DNA from: Anaeramoeba flamelloides | Taxonomy: Eukaryota; Metamonada; Anaeramoebidae | Direction: 5' to 3' | Assembly: GCA_027625915.1 (NCBI GenBank) | Contig: JANTQA010000063.1 | Coordinates: forward strand, 5,041,501-5,105,500 | Length of the DNA stretch: 64,000 nt | In this document: positions 35,386 through 47,711 of the stretch, piece after piece | Layout: the number at the start of each line of letters is the position of its first letter | How positions within the stretch are numbered: the first letter of the stretch is position 1 | Program-made: the position numbers and the translations under genes | The notes under the pieces: generated by a model | Databases searched by the model: none | What the model saw: only the letters and a program-made list of their open reading frames with translations | What the model was told of the DNA's origin: nothing

Positions 35386-38300
35386 ATGAACATTTACCAA
35401 ACGATTGCTTTAAATTTAAATTCAAAAGATTTTGATAAAAACAAAGAAGCTATCAAATTATTTTTACAGGGTAGCACAGAGACCAATTTTATTATAGAGT
35501 ATTGCAAATTGTCTCCAAAGTTGGTTGAATTGTTTAATTTGTGGGATCGGCTCATTAAAAATAAAAGGGATCACAGCGAATTCTTTGAAAAAATCTTTCA
35601 AATACTCTCGAGGATCTTACAGGCGTTACCGATCAATTCACGAACGCTAACGCACATCCCACGATCCATCTTGGGGAAAAGGAAGTTTGTGCTTCTGAAT
35701 CTAAGCAAAAAACGGGAAAGCAAATACCCCTTAAGCTCGATTAATTTGCTAACAAGCTTGATACGCACAAGGCCGTCGTTGATCAAGCAAGTGATTGGAT
35801 TGTTTAAGACGTGTTTGATCAATGTCCATCAACAGACCAAAATAAACAACAAAATAAACATCATTAAATTAGGGCAGAAGGGATACGACGAAAGTGATCA
35901 GCATTTACAAGAGCAAATCATTTTATTTGTCATCTTGGTGCTGAAAACAAACAACGGCGAATTAATTGCATCCATGATGTCCTTAAGGGCGCCATGGTTT
36001 TATTTAATCAACTGCCTGTCTCACGTGACTTACGAATTGTTTGTCGAGTTTTTAAATGCATTGGACGAAACCATTTTAAGTGGCAACTATGAATCGACAA
36101 TTAGTAGAAAGATTAAGAATCAATTTTTCACAACAAAATTCATCGATCAGCTTGCAGAGCTGAATAATTATTTAAAAAATTCCAAGCTCAACGATTTGTT
36201 AATCAGACTCAATAAAACAATTATTAGGGTACTTTCTTCGACAAGATATGGGATTATGTCAAACCCATCGTTAACCATTACAAATAAAAAGTATCGAAAT
36301 CAAAGAGCATTTAAATTCCTGAACCAATTATTACAAAACCATAACTCAACAAACGACCATCAAAACCAATTAATCTACAACATTTTGGAAAATTGCTATG
36401 ATCTTATTTTACCATTTTTCAATAGGCTATCTTTACCTAATGTATTTTCAATTTTTAAGATGGGCAATATGGAATCAACTGACAAAGAAGATAATGCGAA
36501 AATTGAAAAAGAATACCGAAAGAAAAAATCAATCAAAAATATCTTAAAATTAATAATTTTATTAATGAAGAATTTGTCTTATCCAAAATTTATAACTTTG
36601 AACATTGATGATCCAATTAATTTTTTATTACCAAAATGTATTCAAAAAAACATTTTGGTAAAGTCCTTTTCTCATCCTGAATTCCCTAATTGCGATAAAA
36701 TATTATTAATATTAACTTTATTTTTTGAAAAGTTAAACAAAATACCAATCATTGTTTCTGAAAATTTTTTACTCAATCGTGTCCCAGATCCAAGTTTAAT
36801 TTTTATGCTATTTGATAAAATTCAGAAAATTATCAACCAAAGGAATAAATCCGAAAAATTGAATAACAAGAACGATAATGATGATAGTAAGGATAAAAGC
36901 AATACGGCGATAATTGATTTTGGAGCAGTTTCGATGAAAATATTGTTAGGATATTATCAATATTTACCAAATAATTTAAAAAAATATAAAATTGATTTCA
37001 CAAAAATCTTACCCAGCAATTTGCATAATATCACAGATTTACATTGGGGACAATGCTTAAGGGTTCTTTCAAAATTTTTAATTAATAATGAACGAATTGA
37101 TTATTTTTGGAAAAAGGATACACGAAATGGATTATTTTATAGATATTTTGAAAAAATTTGTTCTAATGGAAAATTCCAAAATATAAATAGTACAGCAATT
37201 CTAATTGAAATGATTTATAATACAAATTTATTTAAATATATCAGCAACCCATTAAATGAAATAGAATTAATAATTAATCTTTTATTACATGAAAAATTCT
37301 CCAAAAAAAATCAAAACTTAATTTTGTTAAATTTTTATATTGATTGTATAAGATTTACCAGATCAAATTATTCAGATATTATCAAGCAAATGAAGGATAT
37401 TTTTAAAAGAGAATCTAATTTCCCAATCAGTCCAGTATTATTTTCAGCAATTGAACTTTCACAAAATAAAAATGAAAATATTATTAATAATTTTATGTCT
37501 TCAATATTATTTATAATTTTTAATACAAATATGATGAACAATAATAATAGTAATAATAATAGCAGCAACAATAACAACAACGATAACAACAACAACAATA
37601 ATAATAATAATGATTATTTAAGGTTATTTAAATATATTTTTAATGTAAAAAATTTAACAAATGATTTTAAACATTTATTAAATTTAATAAATAAAGAATT
37701 ATTAATAAATAATAATGATTTGAATAAATTCAATAATTTGATAAAATTTGAAAATTTTTTATTCAATAAAGAAAGATTAACTAATAAAAAAGAGATCAAT
37801 TTAATTGAATATATTGTATCCTTTTTAATTTTTGATAATAAAAACGAAAAGAAAGTTTTGAAAACTAAATTAAAAAAATCTACTAATTTTGAAAAATATA
37901 TAAGTTTAAAATTATTAATTAACAATTTCATTCTTAAATATAACAATTCAAAAGTTGATAACAAAAAAATTAAATCTTGTATAAATTTATTGTTTCAATT
38001 AATTAATTCTTTTAAAAATGAATCAAAAAAGTATAAAAAATATATGGGAAATGAACATAAATTTTTAAAAATGAAAGATGATTTGAAAAATAAAAGTTTA
38101 TCATTATTATTTGAAAGTAAATTTTTAATAATATTTATCAAAACTAAAAAAATCAAAATAATTAAAAAAATAATTAAATTATTAAAGTTAACGAATTCTT
38201 TAGATTTAAAAAACACAAAGTTGATTGAAAATTTAAATAACATTTATATAAATTTATTTAAATATATCAATTTTGATAATATTAATAAAGAAATAACTTC

Positions 38301-41300
38301 AATGAAAGACTTAATTCCAATGGAAATAATTAGAAATTTAATTCAAATAGAATTTATAAACAAAGAACAGGAAGACAAGGAGAAAGTGAAAAGGGCTAAT
38401 AACCAAAAAAAGCTAATTGAATTTTTAATAAATTGTTATATATTAAATGAAAACAAAAAATCAATTCAGAATTTATTTACCATTGATCAATTTCAAAATA
38501 TATTAGCACAAATTTTAAAAAAAACCCAATTAATTGATGAAAATTTATTATTGAAATTTATTTTGGTATTAATAACAAATGATCCCAAATTTAAAATATA
38601 TTTTTCAAAAAGAATTATCAAATATTGCTTAAGAAATAATAATAAATTAAAAATGAGAATTATTAAAAAAATAATAAATTACAATTCAAAATATCAAGAA
38701 ATAATTAAAAAATATTTAATAATAAATAATAACCAATTTAGTAAATTATTTTTAAAAATAAAAAATGCAAATTATTTAATAAAAATTTTATTTTCATTAA
38801 AAAACACGATCAACAAAACTAATTGGGATATTCTATTTAATGAATTAATTAAGAAAATACAAATTAATAAATTTAAAAATGTTAAATTAAAATATTTAAG
38901 CATAATAATCATGAATAAGAACTCTTTAAAAGAAGATGATTTTTTTATTCAATTAAAAAAAAACACTGAATACATATCTTCAATGTATGAATATACCTTT
39001 TATCAAAATCTTTTATCATACAAAGAATTCTCTTTAATACTTAATAACACTTTAAATTTATTATTGAGCAATAAGCTAATTTTTAATAATAATAAAAATG
39101 ATGACAATGAAGATGAAAATCAAAACCAAATGGATATTGAACGAGAGAATGTGAAGGAAAGCAAAAAAGAAAGCGATATCTATATAGATAGTGATAGTGA
39201 TAATGATAATGATAGTGAGAGTGAGAGTGGTAATGATAAAAAGACCAGTAATGATGAAATGCAAAAAAAGATCAATAAAAAGAAAAAAGAAAATTTAGAA
39301 TTTGAAAATGAATTATTAAGAAAATTAATGAGTGAAGATCAAAAGATTTTTAAAAAAATATCTTCAAATTTAAGAATTAAAAAAAAAATTATTGAATTAT
39401 TTAAATTGGGGTTAAAAAACAGATTAGTAAATTCCAAAGTCTTACAATTTTTTTCAAAATTAATCACATTTAGTTATAAAAACCATAAAGATTCCAAGGA
39501 TTTGGAAATGATATTCCAATTATTAACTGGGCATTCCAAATTCATTACAGAGCTATTGCGAAACAAAGAAGTAATTATTGAATTATTATTATCAATTATT
39601 GAAAATTCAAGGAATAAAATATGGATCAATTCACCATTATTAAAGATTTTATTAAGGGTTTATAATTGTACATTGTCAAAATCCGATTTAACAATTTTCC
39701 ACATATTTCAACTCTTTGAAAACGAAGGCAAGTATTTATCGAAATTTAATTATAATTTTGGAAAAATAATCGACCCACATTCCTTAATTAATAATAGTAG
39801 TAACATTAAACCAAATATTAGCCGAAACAGAGTCAATTTTACATTAAAAAATTTCCCAATTGATAAAAAATTATTAATTCCCAAATATTCTGGATTTCAA
39901 ATGTCTCGAAAATTGCAATTTACAAAAATATATGATCCAAGTTATTTCCTTCCATTATATTACCATTTAATATCTCATTTAACGCTGCCAATAAAAACAA
40001 TGGTTAAGACCGGCTCATTGGAATTATCAATTATGGCATTATCTTCAAATGATGTTGAAATGAGAAAATTGGGGTATTTATTATTACAAAAATTAGAGAA
40101 AATCAATAAGAGACGCAAACCACAATTTGAATTTAAATTCACGTTAAAGGTTTTGTTTTTCTTATTAAAGAATTTGGTGACAGAACCCTATAAACAACTC
40201 CCACATTTGGTTTGTTCATTAATTGTAAGCAGTATACCCATTTTATTAAAGCCAGACCATCCATTTTTCAGACAATTGAGTCATTTGTTTATTAAAAAGG
40301 CAGTTTTTTCTTTTGATCAATCATTCTTTTTGTATTTTTTCCAATCAAAATCGGTGGAAGAATCAAACCAAGTAGAATGGATTTTAAAAACAATCTTATA
40401 TGGTATTAAAACCCGTAACGATTATTTGTTTTTAAAAAAACAGAAAATTTTCCAATTGATGCTATTATATTTTAATTCCAAAAATTCAAATTCCATCACT
40501 AGAACTTTAATTTTAGGTATTGTTGAGCAAGCAATTGTTAGGAAAGACATCCAAAAAGATTTTATCAACGACATGTCTATTATCTCCTTTTTAACCAGTT
40601 TGCTCTCAATGAGATCAGATCTTTGGACTTGGTACATGGCAATCACATTATTAGAAACTATTGTCAAAATTGACAAATTGAAAAACCAATTTTTTTTCAT
40701 TACAAACACTTTAATACAGTTTTTACAAAGTAACCCCGACAGATTCTTGCCCTTAAGTAAAGAGCAAAGCTCATTTATTCAAAAAAGAAGATTTGATCAT
40801 AATTCTTCAAACAAGTCTATTTTGGACAATTCTTTGCCTTCCGATAATTCCAACAAAGATCTCAATGCAAACGATATTCTAAAAAAATTAAATAAAAAAA
40901 AAAAAAATGATAATTTGATGTTTTCAATAAAAAATTTTTCTATATTAGAAATAATTGAATTGATTGAAAAAGAAGAATTATCTTTAGACGACGAAATTTT
41001 AAAATCATTGGTTAAAGAAAAAATTATTAACATTTTTAATTTGGTTTCCACACTTCATAATTGCATTTTTTATTTTTCTCCAGACCAATTGAATTATCTA
41101 ATTAAAATTTGCTCAAATACAAAGCAAATCATTCCAGTAATAATGAAAAATTCCTTTTCTCAAATAATAATTGACGATGATGTGAATGATGATGGTGATG
41201 ATGAAAATGAAGATGATGATGATGATGAGAATGATGAGAATGAGAATGAGAATCATTGTGATGAACAAGGCAACCAATTGTTTGAATTCTTTTTATTAAT

Positions 41301-41592
41301 ATTAAATAATTTGAATAAATTTGATTGTTTGGTAGGATTATCATCTTTAACTAATTTAATTACACTTGTTCCTAAACAAATTTGGTTTAAATTTCAATCA
41401 AAAATCTTCATGTCAATATTCCAAATTTCAGACAAAATTTTATTAAGGCAGAAAAATGTAGAAATAATACAGCAATTCAATATCTTTTTAATACAAATTT
41501 TAAAGAAATTTAATATCGATCATAAAAAATATGATTTGGAAAATGAAAATACAGATAAATTAACTTTGAAATTATTAACGTTATTAAAATAA
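35386..41592 (+). CDS. URB1: URB1/Npa1-like nucleolar pre-60S ribosome assembly protein, single exon
   Basis: A 2068-aa protein with no intron. Near residues 180-260 the order LQEQIILFVILVLK..FVEFLNALDETIL..IKNQFFTTKFIDQLAEL matches the Npa1 N-terminal domain of human URB1 as I recall it. Near residues 1516-1720 YDPSYFLPLYYHL, LELSIMALSSNDVEMRKLGY, a long run around ILLKPDHP, and EWILKTILYGI..YLFLKKQKIFQLML follow the NopRA1 region in the same order. The middle is weakly conserved and holds a poly-Asn tract (about 711-742) and an acidic run (about 1240-1285); a second acidic run lies near 1927-1962. Known role: an alpha-helical scaffold of early pre-60S particles in the nucleolus. The first Met is chosen because N-terminal helices follow directly. 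The AT-rich middle uses mostly AAA/AAT/TTA codons, unlike the more balanced N-terminus. Family assignment is from remembered similarity; orthology is likely. Confidence 0.88.
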   Translation: MNIYQTIALNLNSKDFDKNKEAIKLFLQGSTETNFIIEYCKLSPKLVELFNLWDRLIKNKRDHSEFFEKIFQILSRILQALPINSRTLTHIPRSILGKRKFVLLNLSKKRESKYPLSSINLLTSLIRTRPSLIKQVIGLFKTCLINVHQQTKINNKINIIKLGQKGYDESDQHLQEQIILFVILVLKTNNGELIASMMSLRAPWFYLINCLSHVTYELFVEFLNALDETILSGNYESTISRKIKNQFFTTKFIDQLAELNNYLKNSKLNDLLIRLNKTIIRVLSSTRYGIMSNPSLTITNKKYRNQRAFKFLNQLLQNHNSTNDHQNQLIYNILENCYDLILPFFNRLSLPNVFSIFKMGNMESTDKEDNAKIEKEYRKKKSIKNILKLIILLMKNLSYPKFITLNIDDPINFLLPKCIQKNILVKSFSHPEFPNCDKILLILTLFFEKLNKIPIIVSENFLLNRVPDPSLIFMLFDKIQKIINQRNKSEKLNNKNDNDDSKDKSNTAIIDFGAVSMKILLGYYQYLPNNLKKYKIDFTKILPSNLHNITDLHWGQCLRVLSKFLINNERIDYFWKKDTRNGLFYRYFEKICSNGKFQNINSTAILIEMIYNTNLFKYISNPLNEIELIINLLLHEKFSKKNQNLILLNFYIDCIRFTRSNYSDIIKQMKDIFKRESNFPISPVLFSAIELSQNKNENIINNFMSSILFIIFNTNMMNNNNSNNNSSNNNNNDNNNNNNNNNDYLRLFKYIFNVKNLTNDFKHLLNLINKELLINNNDLNKFNNLIKFENFLFNKERLTNKKEINLIEYIVSFLIFDNKNEKKVLKTKLKKSTNFEKYISLKLLINNFILKYNNSKVDNKKIKSCINLLFQLINSFKNESKKYKKYMGNEHKFLKMKDDLKNKSLSLLFESKFLIIFIKTKKIKIIKKIIKLLKLTNSLDLKNTKLIENLNNIYINLFKYINFDNINKEITSMKDLIPMEIIRNLIQIEFINKEQEDKEKVKRANNQKKLIEFLINCYILNENKKSIQNLFTIDQFQNILAQILKKTQLIDENLLLKFILVLITNDPKFKIYFSKRIIKYCLRNNNKLKMRIIKKIINYNSKYQEIIKKYLIINNNQFSKLFLKIKNANYLIKILFSLKNTINKTNWDILFNELIKKIQINKFKNVKLKYLSIIIMNKNSLKEDDFFIQLKKNTEYISSMYEYTFYQNLLSYKEFSLILNNTLNLLLSNKLIFNNNKNDDNEDENQNQMDIERENVKESKKESDIYIDSDSDNDNDSESESGNDKKTSNDEMQKKINKKKKENLEFENELLRKLMSEDQKIFKKISSNLRIKKKIIELFKLGLKNRLVNSKVLQFFSKLITFSYKNHKDSKDLEMIFQLLTGHSKFITELLRNKEVIIELLLSIIENSRNKIWINSPLLKILLRVYNCTLSKSDLTIFHIFQLFENEGKYLSKFNYNFGKIIDPHSLINNSSNIKPNISRNRVNFTLKNFPIDKKLLIPKYSGFQMSRKLQFTKIYDPSYFLPLYYHLISHLTLPIKTMVKTGSLELSIMALSSNDVEMRKLGYLLLQKLEKINKRRKPQFEFKFTLKVLFFLLKNLVTEPYKQLPHLVCSLIVSSIPILLKPDHPFFRQLSHLFIKKAVFSFDQSFFLYFFQSKSVEESNQVEWILKTILYGIKTRNDYLFLKKQKIFQLMLLYFNSKNSNSITRTLILGIVEQAIVRKDIQKDFINDMSIISFLTSLLSMRSDLWTWYMAITLLETIVKIDKLKNQFFFITNTLIQFLQSNPDRFLPLSKEQSSFIQKRRFDHNSSNKSILDNSLPSDNSNKDLNANDILKKLNKKKKNDNLMFSIKNFSILEIIELIEKEELSLDDEILKSLVKEKIINIFNLVSTLHNCIFYFSPDQLNYLIKICSNTKQIIPVIMKNSFSQIIIDDDVNDDGDDENEDDDDDENDENENENHCDEQGNQLFEFFLLILNNLNKFDCLVGLSSLTNLITLVPKQIWFKFQSKIFMSIFQISDKILLRQKNVEIIQQFNIFLIQILKKFNIDHKKYDLENENTDKLTLKLLTLLK

Positions 41593-42387
41593 TTAAATAT
41601 TATTATTAGATTTTATTTTAATTTATTCGATTTATTTTTAATTGAAAAAAAAAAAAAAAAAAAAAAACACAAATAATTTATTCAAAATAATATAAAATTT
41701 TTGCTATTTTTTTTATAATGATATTAATAATTTTGTTTTTTTTATTTTTGAAAAAAAAGTGGCATTAATATTTTAAATTTTCAATAAAATATAAAAATAG
41801 AATTTTTTTACTAAATTAATTTTAATTTTCTTATTATGTTTTTTATAATGTTTTTCTTTTTCTTGTTTTTTCCTATGATTATTTAATTTGGATTTTAATT
41901 TTTTTTCTAATAAATGGTAAAATCTTGGTTTCTCCTAATTTATTTGTTAAATCAATATCTGTAACGTGTTAAACCTTTTTCCAGTCAAAGTGGCCCAGTT
42001 ATAATATTTGGATTTAATGTGTTTAAAGGGATATTAGAAGAAAAAATTAATTTTGGAAATACTAAAATTTAAATCCTTTTGTTACATATTTCTTTTTTTT
42101 TTTTATTTTTTATTGAAAAAATTGTTTTATTGCATTTTTTTTTATAATAGCAAAGATAGAGAGTTACTTTGTAAAAAAATGTTATTTACATGTTATTGAA
42201 ATGAGTGTGAAAATGATAATTGAAAAATGTTGTTGATTTTTATTTTGATCTTTATTTGGATCTTCAATAGTAGATTAAAAAGAAGATTGTTGTTTTTCAA
42301 AATGGACAATGGGAATTTTAAGGTATTTCCATTTTTAAGAAAATATATTAATTGATCAGTTTAACTTTATATTAATAACAACTATTC
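41593..42387. other. Gene-free stretch after URB1
   Basis: Probable URB1 3' UTR followed by T-rich sequence with a 22-base A-run at about 41645-41667. Nothing else was recognised. Confidence 0.35.
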
Positions 42388-42389
42388 TA

Positions 42390-43717
42390 GACCCAATTCC
42401 AAAAAGTTGGAAAACCCCAAAATCAAAAATTGTCAAACAAAAACCCAATTTATTGTATTAATTCAAAAGTAATATCAAGACACACCTAAGTTAAATAGTA
42501 ATTTTTTCATTTTTTATACTTTTTACCTTTTCCAAATTTCCCTTTTTAAGTTGTTTGGGTTCCTCCTCTTTTTGTTTTTTTAGGTGCTTGGAGAGGTTCA
42601 AGGAATAAAAAATCATTATAAGAATTGGTGGACTTGGTCATGACTAACCTAACCAAACTTGTTAATGATCAGATCTAAAATGAATTGAGCTGGACTTATG
42701 CAACTGTGGAGAACTGAATCCAACGAATGCGATCTGAAGCCAACCAAAGTGAACCGAATTGGACTTTCCGTACAATCTGTTGAGTCGTTACCTGGACTGG
42801 GTTTTTGCTGTCGAGTCGGTATCTTGTACTGGGATTTTGCGAAAACAAGATTTGGGAAACTTGCAAAAAAAAAAAAAAAAAAAAACCAACTCAATTTTGT
42901 AAAACCAAATCTTATTCTTAAAACCTTAGCACTTTATAGAATCAAACCATCTATAAAGTTTCTAAAAAACTTAATAAAGTAACCTATTTCATTTGATCTA
43001 TAGTTGTTCAAATATTTAGATCTCTTTATTAAAACAAGAAATTATTGAAAATATTGATCATTTTTTATGGGTCTATCCTTCCTATGAAAAAGATAGATTA
43101 ATATTTCATAACAAATTAAAAAAAAAAAAAAAAATCTTAATGAATTAATTTAAAAAAAACAGTTTGAAACTATTTTCATTAAATAATAATCGTGAAATCT
43201 ATGATTTTACGCTTAAATTTCTTTTTGGGAATTTAAGTAAAAGGGTACCCAGAGTGTAATTTACACTTCTTCAACAATAAAAAAAAAAAAAAATAGTAAT
43301 TTTTTCTTTTAAAGTAATCATTGCAATACAAAGAAAAGAAAAAAATATAAAAAGAAAAAATAAAAATCAGTATGTACAAAAAAAAATGAAACGACTGGAA
43401 CAAAAATTTTTATTGGTCAATTTGTTGAAATTTCATCAACAATTGTTGATTGATCAAATGATAAGATACTATGAATTATTTTATATGGTTTTTCTATTTA
43501 TCAAACTCAACCTTGACCTTGTATCAAATATTGGTAAAAGAATACAGGATATAATGAAACAGATTAACTAACTGGAAAATAGTATAAGAAATTAAAACAA
43601 AAAAAACATAAAATGAAATAGTTTGTAAAATCAAAATTATTCATAAATTGAATTTAAAGTGTGGTAATGTTCTTTTTTCAATTGTTTAAACTATGTCCAA
43701 AATTTTGGAATTTAGTT
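42390..43717. mobile_element. Family D element, copy 4, enlarged by internal insertions
   Basis: TA at 42388-42389 and 43718-43719. The left end GACCCAATTCCAAAAAGTTG and reverse-complemented right end AACTAAATTCCAAAATTTTG match the family. The core TTGTTGATTGATCAAATGAT lies at about 43442-43461. At 1328 bp it is about 780 bp longer than copies 1 and 3; the extra sequence includes the GC-rich block at 42590-42885. Confidence 0.68.
42590..42885 (+). repeat. GC-rich block ending in a poly(A) run, SINE or retroposed RNA candidate
   Basis: About 270 bp with markedly more G and C than anything around it, ending AAACTTGC followed by about 20 A residues. It contains repeated GAAYTG/GAACYG-like words. 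No clear tRNA-type A or B box and no target-site duplication were found. An open frame of about 55 codons crosses it but has no recognisable domain. Confidence 0.4.
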
Positions 43718-43719
43718 TA

Positions 43720-46700
43720 TAATGTGTATTATCCTACTTAATTGTTATTTAGTCTAAAAAAATTACTTATAAAAAATAATTCATATCTAAAAAAAAAAAA
43801 TTTGTTCAAATTTGTCAAAAAGAAAAGTCTAAAATAAGAATTATACAATTGTAATAATTTCAGTAATTTCAGATATAATACGTAATGTAATAGAATTCTT
43901 GATAAGAATATATTATATTTTTCCTCCATTCTATTATCTGATACCAATCATTGGTTTTGATGAATATCTATCTTTCAAATTAAGTACAATACTTTATCCT
44001 TATTTTCATTGAATTTATTTCCCCAGTCCCATTTCCAACCAATGATTTAATAATTGCAAAACATTAATTTGGATAAAATGTATAAATATACCAAACTTTT
44101 TTTGTTTTTCTATTATAATTTTATTTTACAAATTAACATTTTAAAAAGGTTAAGAATTCTACTTTGATTCTAACGATGATTATTCAAAAAGAGAATATTA
44201 AAATAAAAGGTTTTTTGTTTTTTTTTTTATATATATATCAAATTGGGTTTTATGATTTCTCTACTTAATGTGATTTGGAAATATATTTATTTTTTTTATT
44301 CTTGATTTTTTTATTGTTTTTACTTTTTTACTCTACACTTTACTTTTTTTTGGTTATAAGGTTTTTTTTTAATTTTTGTTAGGAATAAAATTAAAAATGA
44401 ATGTACAAAAAAAAAACTATATCAACGGAAGATGTATGAAGATATCAAAAAGTTAGTTCTATTCAAATATACTATAAATCTACTTATAATGGTTATCTCA
44501 TTTGAGGTAAGATTTGGGATGTATTTTTAATTGAACAAGAATTTAATTTAAAAAGATTGGTGATATAATAGTGGAGGGGGGGGTATTGTAAAAGAAAAGA
44601 TGATATTAATTCAAAAAAAGTAAAAAAAAATAAAAGAACAAAAATTACCTAAATATATAAAACAAATTATTTTCCAGTAAGTTGAACGCTCTCTATGACT
44701 TTTCTGTAAATCTAAAAACGTTAGATTTAAAAACTTTTCTTGATTTTTTTATCTTTTCTTTTTTTAGTTTGAAATAATTTTCTCTTGCCCCGTCTAAGTG
44801 AAATAGGAACTTACCACATTTTTAAAAAATATACTTACATTTTTCAATATCTAAGTATATTCAATTGTAATGGTTTTTAAAAAGATAATTTTATAGTAAA
44901 ATATTTACCTCCAACCCTTCCATTATCTATTTATTTCTGTCAATTAAAAAAAAAAAATGAGCATGTTTTAAACGTTTATTTAATCAATAGATTACTTTTT
45001 ATAAGATAAATATCAAATATAGTATAAAGTCGAATCATTTATTAAACCAATTGAAATATTAAAAAGTGGCGTTCTATCAAATTTTTTCTTGACAAAAAGA
45101 TGGAAAAAAAATAATTTATTCTCTGTTCTTAATATTTATAATAAAAAATAAAATCTTTTAAAGTGTCAAAATTTACTAGTACATACTCTAATGTTATTTT
45201 TAATATTTTATATCAGGAATTTAAAACAAAAACTCAAAAAAAAAAAAAAAAAAAAACAATTCAAAAATGTTCGAGAAGATTATAACATGCCAAACAAACC
45301 CATTTTTAAAAAAAGTTATACATTAAGTATGTACATTGTATCGTTTTTAAAAATTTTAAATCCAAGAACACCATGTTCAATATTTTTTAATGGGATATAT
45401 TATATTAAAAATTTAGAATCAGAAAATCATTATCTATTTTATTTGTGAAAATAGTAAAAAGTAATTTAGAATTTAATCTTTATATTTTGGATTTGTTGAC
45501 CTTTTTTTTCTTTAATTTTAATTTGTTTTTTTTTTTAAGTTTTTTTTGAATCCCAGAAATTAAATAACATGAAATTTTGAAATTTATGAATGAGTAAAGA
45601 AACTATTGTATATTAGAGAAGTATTCATTTTTAAATAATTTTTCTTATATTTAGGATTAAAAAATTAAGAAAACTTTTGGTAATAAACTTGCTGATAAAA
45701 AGAATAAAATAAATAATTTATATCGAATAAATCTACAAAAATAAAGGTTTTTTTTTTATATTATGCTATTTCCAATAAAGAGGGGCAAATTTATTTTATC
45801 ACATATATTTTAAACAAAATCTTCAAAAAAGTATTTAAAATGACGATATTATTAACTACAATTTATCGGTTCTTATTAATAGTAATTCAATTTTTTTTCT
45901 TAGTATTGTATTACATATATAAAACATATTAAATATTCTGATCTCTATTTTATCAGATATTTTCTTGGTGTTAAAATTGGTGTTTATTGTTTTCTTTTTG
46001 ATTATAAAAATTGTTTTCATAACTTGTTGAATCTCAACAAATTTTCAAATATAATTGAAAATATATAACTGTATTTTATTATTTAAATAACTTCTTGTAT
46101 CCTTATTTCCAGTTTTTTATTGAAATTGGTCGTACAGTGTTTTCTCGAAAAAAAGGTGTTATTTTTTTTTTGAATTTTTTTGGAAATATTTCATCTAGCA
46201 TATTTTTAAATAAATACCATTAGCAATTTATTCAATTGGTATTAATATTAAATTTAATTTATAACACCAATTAATGAAAAATACCACTAAAAAAGATTAT
46301 TTTTTATGAAATGAAAAAAAAAAATACAACACTTTTTTGTAAATACCTTAGAAGAGAGTTAACAATATTGGTATTATTTTGAATTTATACCCTATCACTT
46401 TTTATTATTGTTTTTAAGACAATCCCTTTTTCTTTCAATTTTTTTTTTCAAATTATATTCATATACTAAATAAAAACACTGAAAATCATTTAAAAGGTTA
46501 ACTTATAGGTATTAAATTATTGAAATAAAAAAAATTATTTGTGGAAAAAGAAAAAATTATTAAAAAAATCCCTTCAAAAAAATTTAATAATTGTTTTTTT
46601 TAAAAATTCAATTAAAAAATATATTGTTTTCAAATCATCGAAACGAATTCATTAAATCTATATTTTATATAAAAAAGAGATTCATAAAATATCCATTTGT

Positions 46701-46819
46701 TCTGTAAAAAAATCTTAATTGGACTAATTGGATTTTAATTGGTATTTAAATACTTTATTATGATTTTTTTGAAATAAACAATATTTTGTTTCAATAAATT
46801 TTTTTCATATAACTTTTAT
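43720..46819. other. Gene-free AT-rich stretch
   Basis: No gene was recognised over 3.1 kb. A G-run (44577-44583) and a short TA repeat near 44231 are the only landmarks. Scattered open frames below 90 codons lack any signature. Confidence 0.4.
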
Positions 46820-47220
46820 GGAAAAAAAGTGAAACAAGGTTTTTAATTGGGAACATTACTGAAAATGAAAAGTAAAATCAATAAAAAGAAGAAACCAATT
46901 AACTTCAAATAATAATCCATTATATTATTTTCAATCAACCCAACAAATACAATTTAAATCTACTTGATTTATCGAAATTATAGGTGTGGTTTTTGAGATC
47001 TCAAAAATAGTCAATTTTTTGAACAAATTTTTAAGAATTGATCAATCAAAGAAAAACACATACTAAAAGATAGTATTTAAAAAACTGTTATAGTGGCGAA
47101 TACTTCATTTTGTCTTTATTTATTTATTTATTCTTTTTTTCATTGATCTTACTTTTCAATTTCAGTAATGTTCCCAATTAAAATCCTTGTTGAACTTTTT
47201 TTCCAGTTTCACTTTTTTCC
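46820..47220. mobile_element. Family G inverted-repeat element
   Basis: The left arm GGAAAAAAAGTGAAACAAGG then TTTTTAATTGGGAACATTAC and the reverse-complemented right arm (GGAAAAAAGTGAAAC.., TTTTAATTGGGAACATTACT) pair over about 65 bp. 401 bp. Its arms match those of 6834-7434 and a partial end near 55945-56020. Confidence 0.65.
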
Positions 47221-47512
47221 ACAACGGTAATACTTTTTTCATTCAGAATTAAAAAAAAAAACCAGTAAAGAAGAAGGAATTTTGTTAAATGTTACTGATC
47301 AGATCAAGATATCAATGAATTATTTTTATTTTTTAAATTTCACTTTTTTAATTAGCCAATTTCCATTTTATACTTTGTTTATAATAATATTAAAATAGTT
47401 TAAATTGAACTACACCATTTTATACTTTATCAATAATCTATTTTAATTTAAGATAATTTTTTCATGATCCAATTTCATTAACACAGAAATCAAGGTCTGT
47501 AAAATTATTATA

Positions 47513-47709
47513 CAGTCAGTTTCACTTTTAAGGCACAAACTTGCAACGAAATTTAAGGCACAAAAAAATCTCAAATTAAGGCACAAATTTTGGAATTTAT
47601 TTTTTTACAATTTATTTTAACTAGAATTTGAATTTTGTGCCTTAATTTGAGATTTTTATTGTACCTTAAATTTCGTTGAAAGTTTGTGCCTTAAAAGTGA
47701 AACTGACTG
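47513..47709. mobile_element. Family A palindromic MITE-like element, copy 5
   Basis: TA at 47511-47512 and 47710-47711. CAGTCAGTTTCACTTTTAAG is exactly inverted at the right end, and pairing continues to the centre. 197 bp and one of the best-preserved copies. Confidence 0.9.
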
Positions 47710-47711
47710 TA

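Noticed and set aside
42698-42982. 94-codon frame through the GC-rich block
   Set aside because: Runs directly into the poly(A) tract (Lys run) and then into transposon sequence; more likely chance openness of a GC-rich non-coding block.
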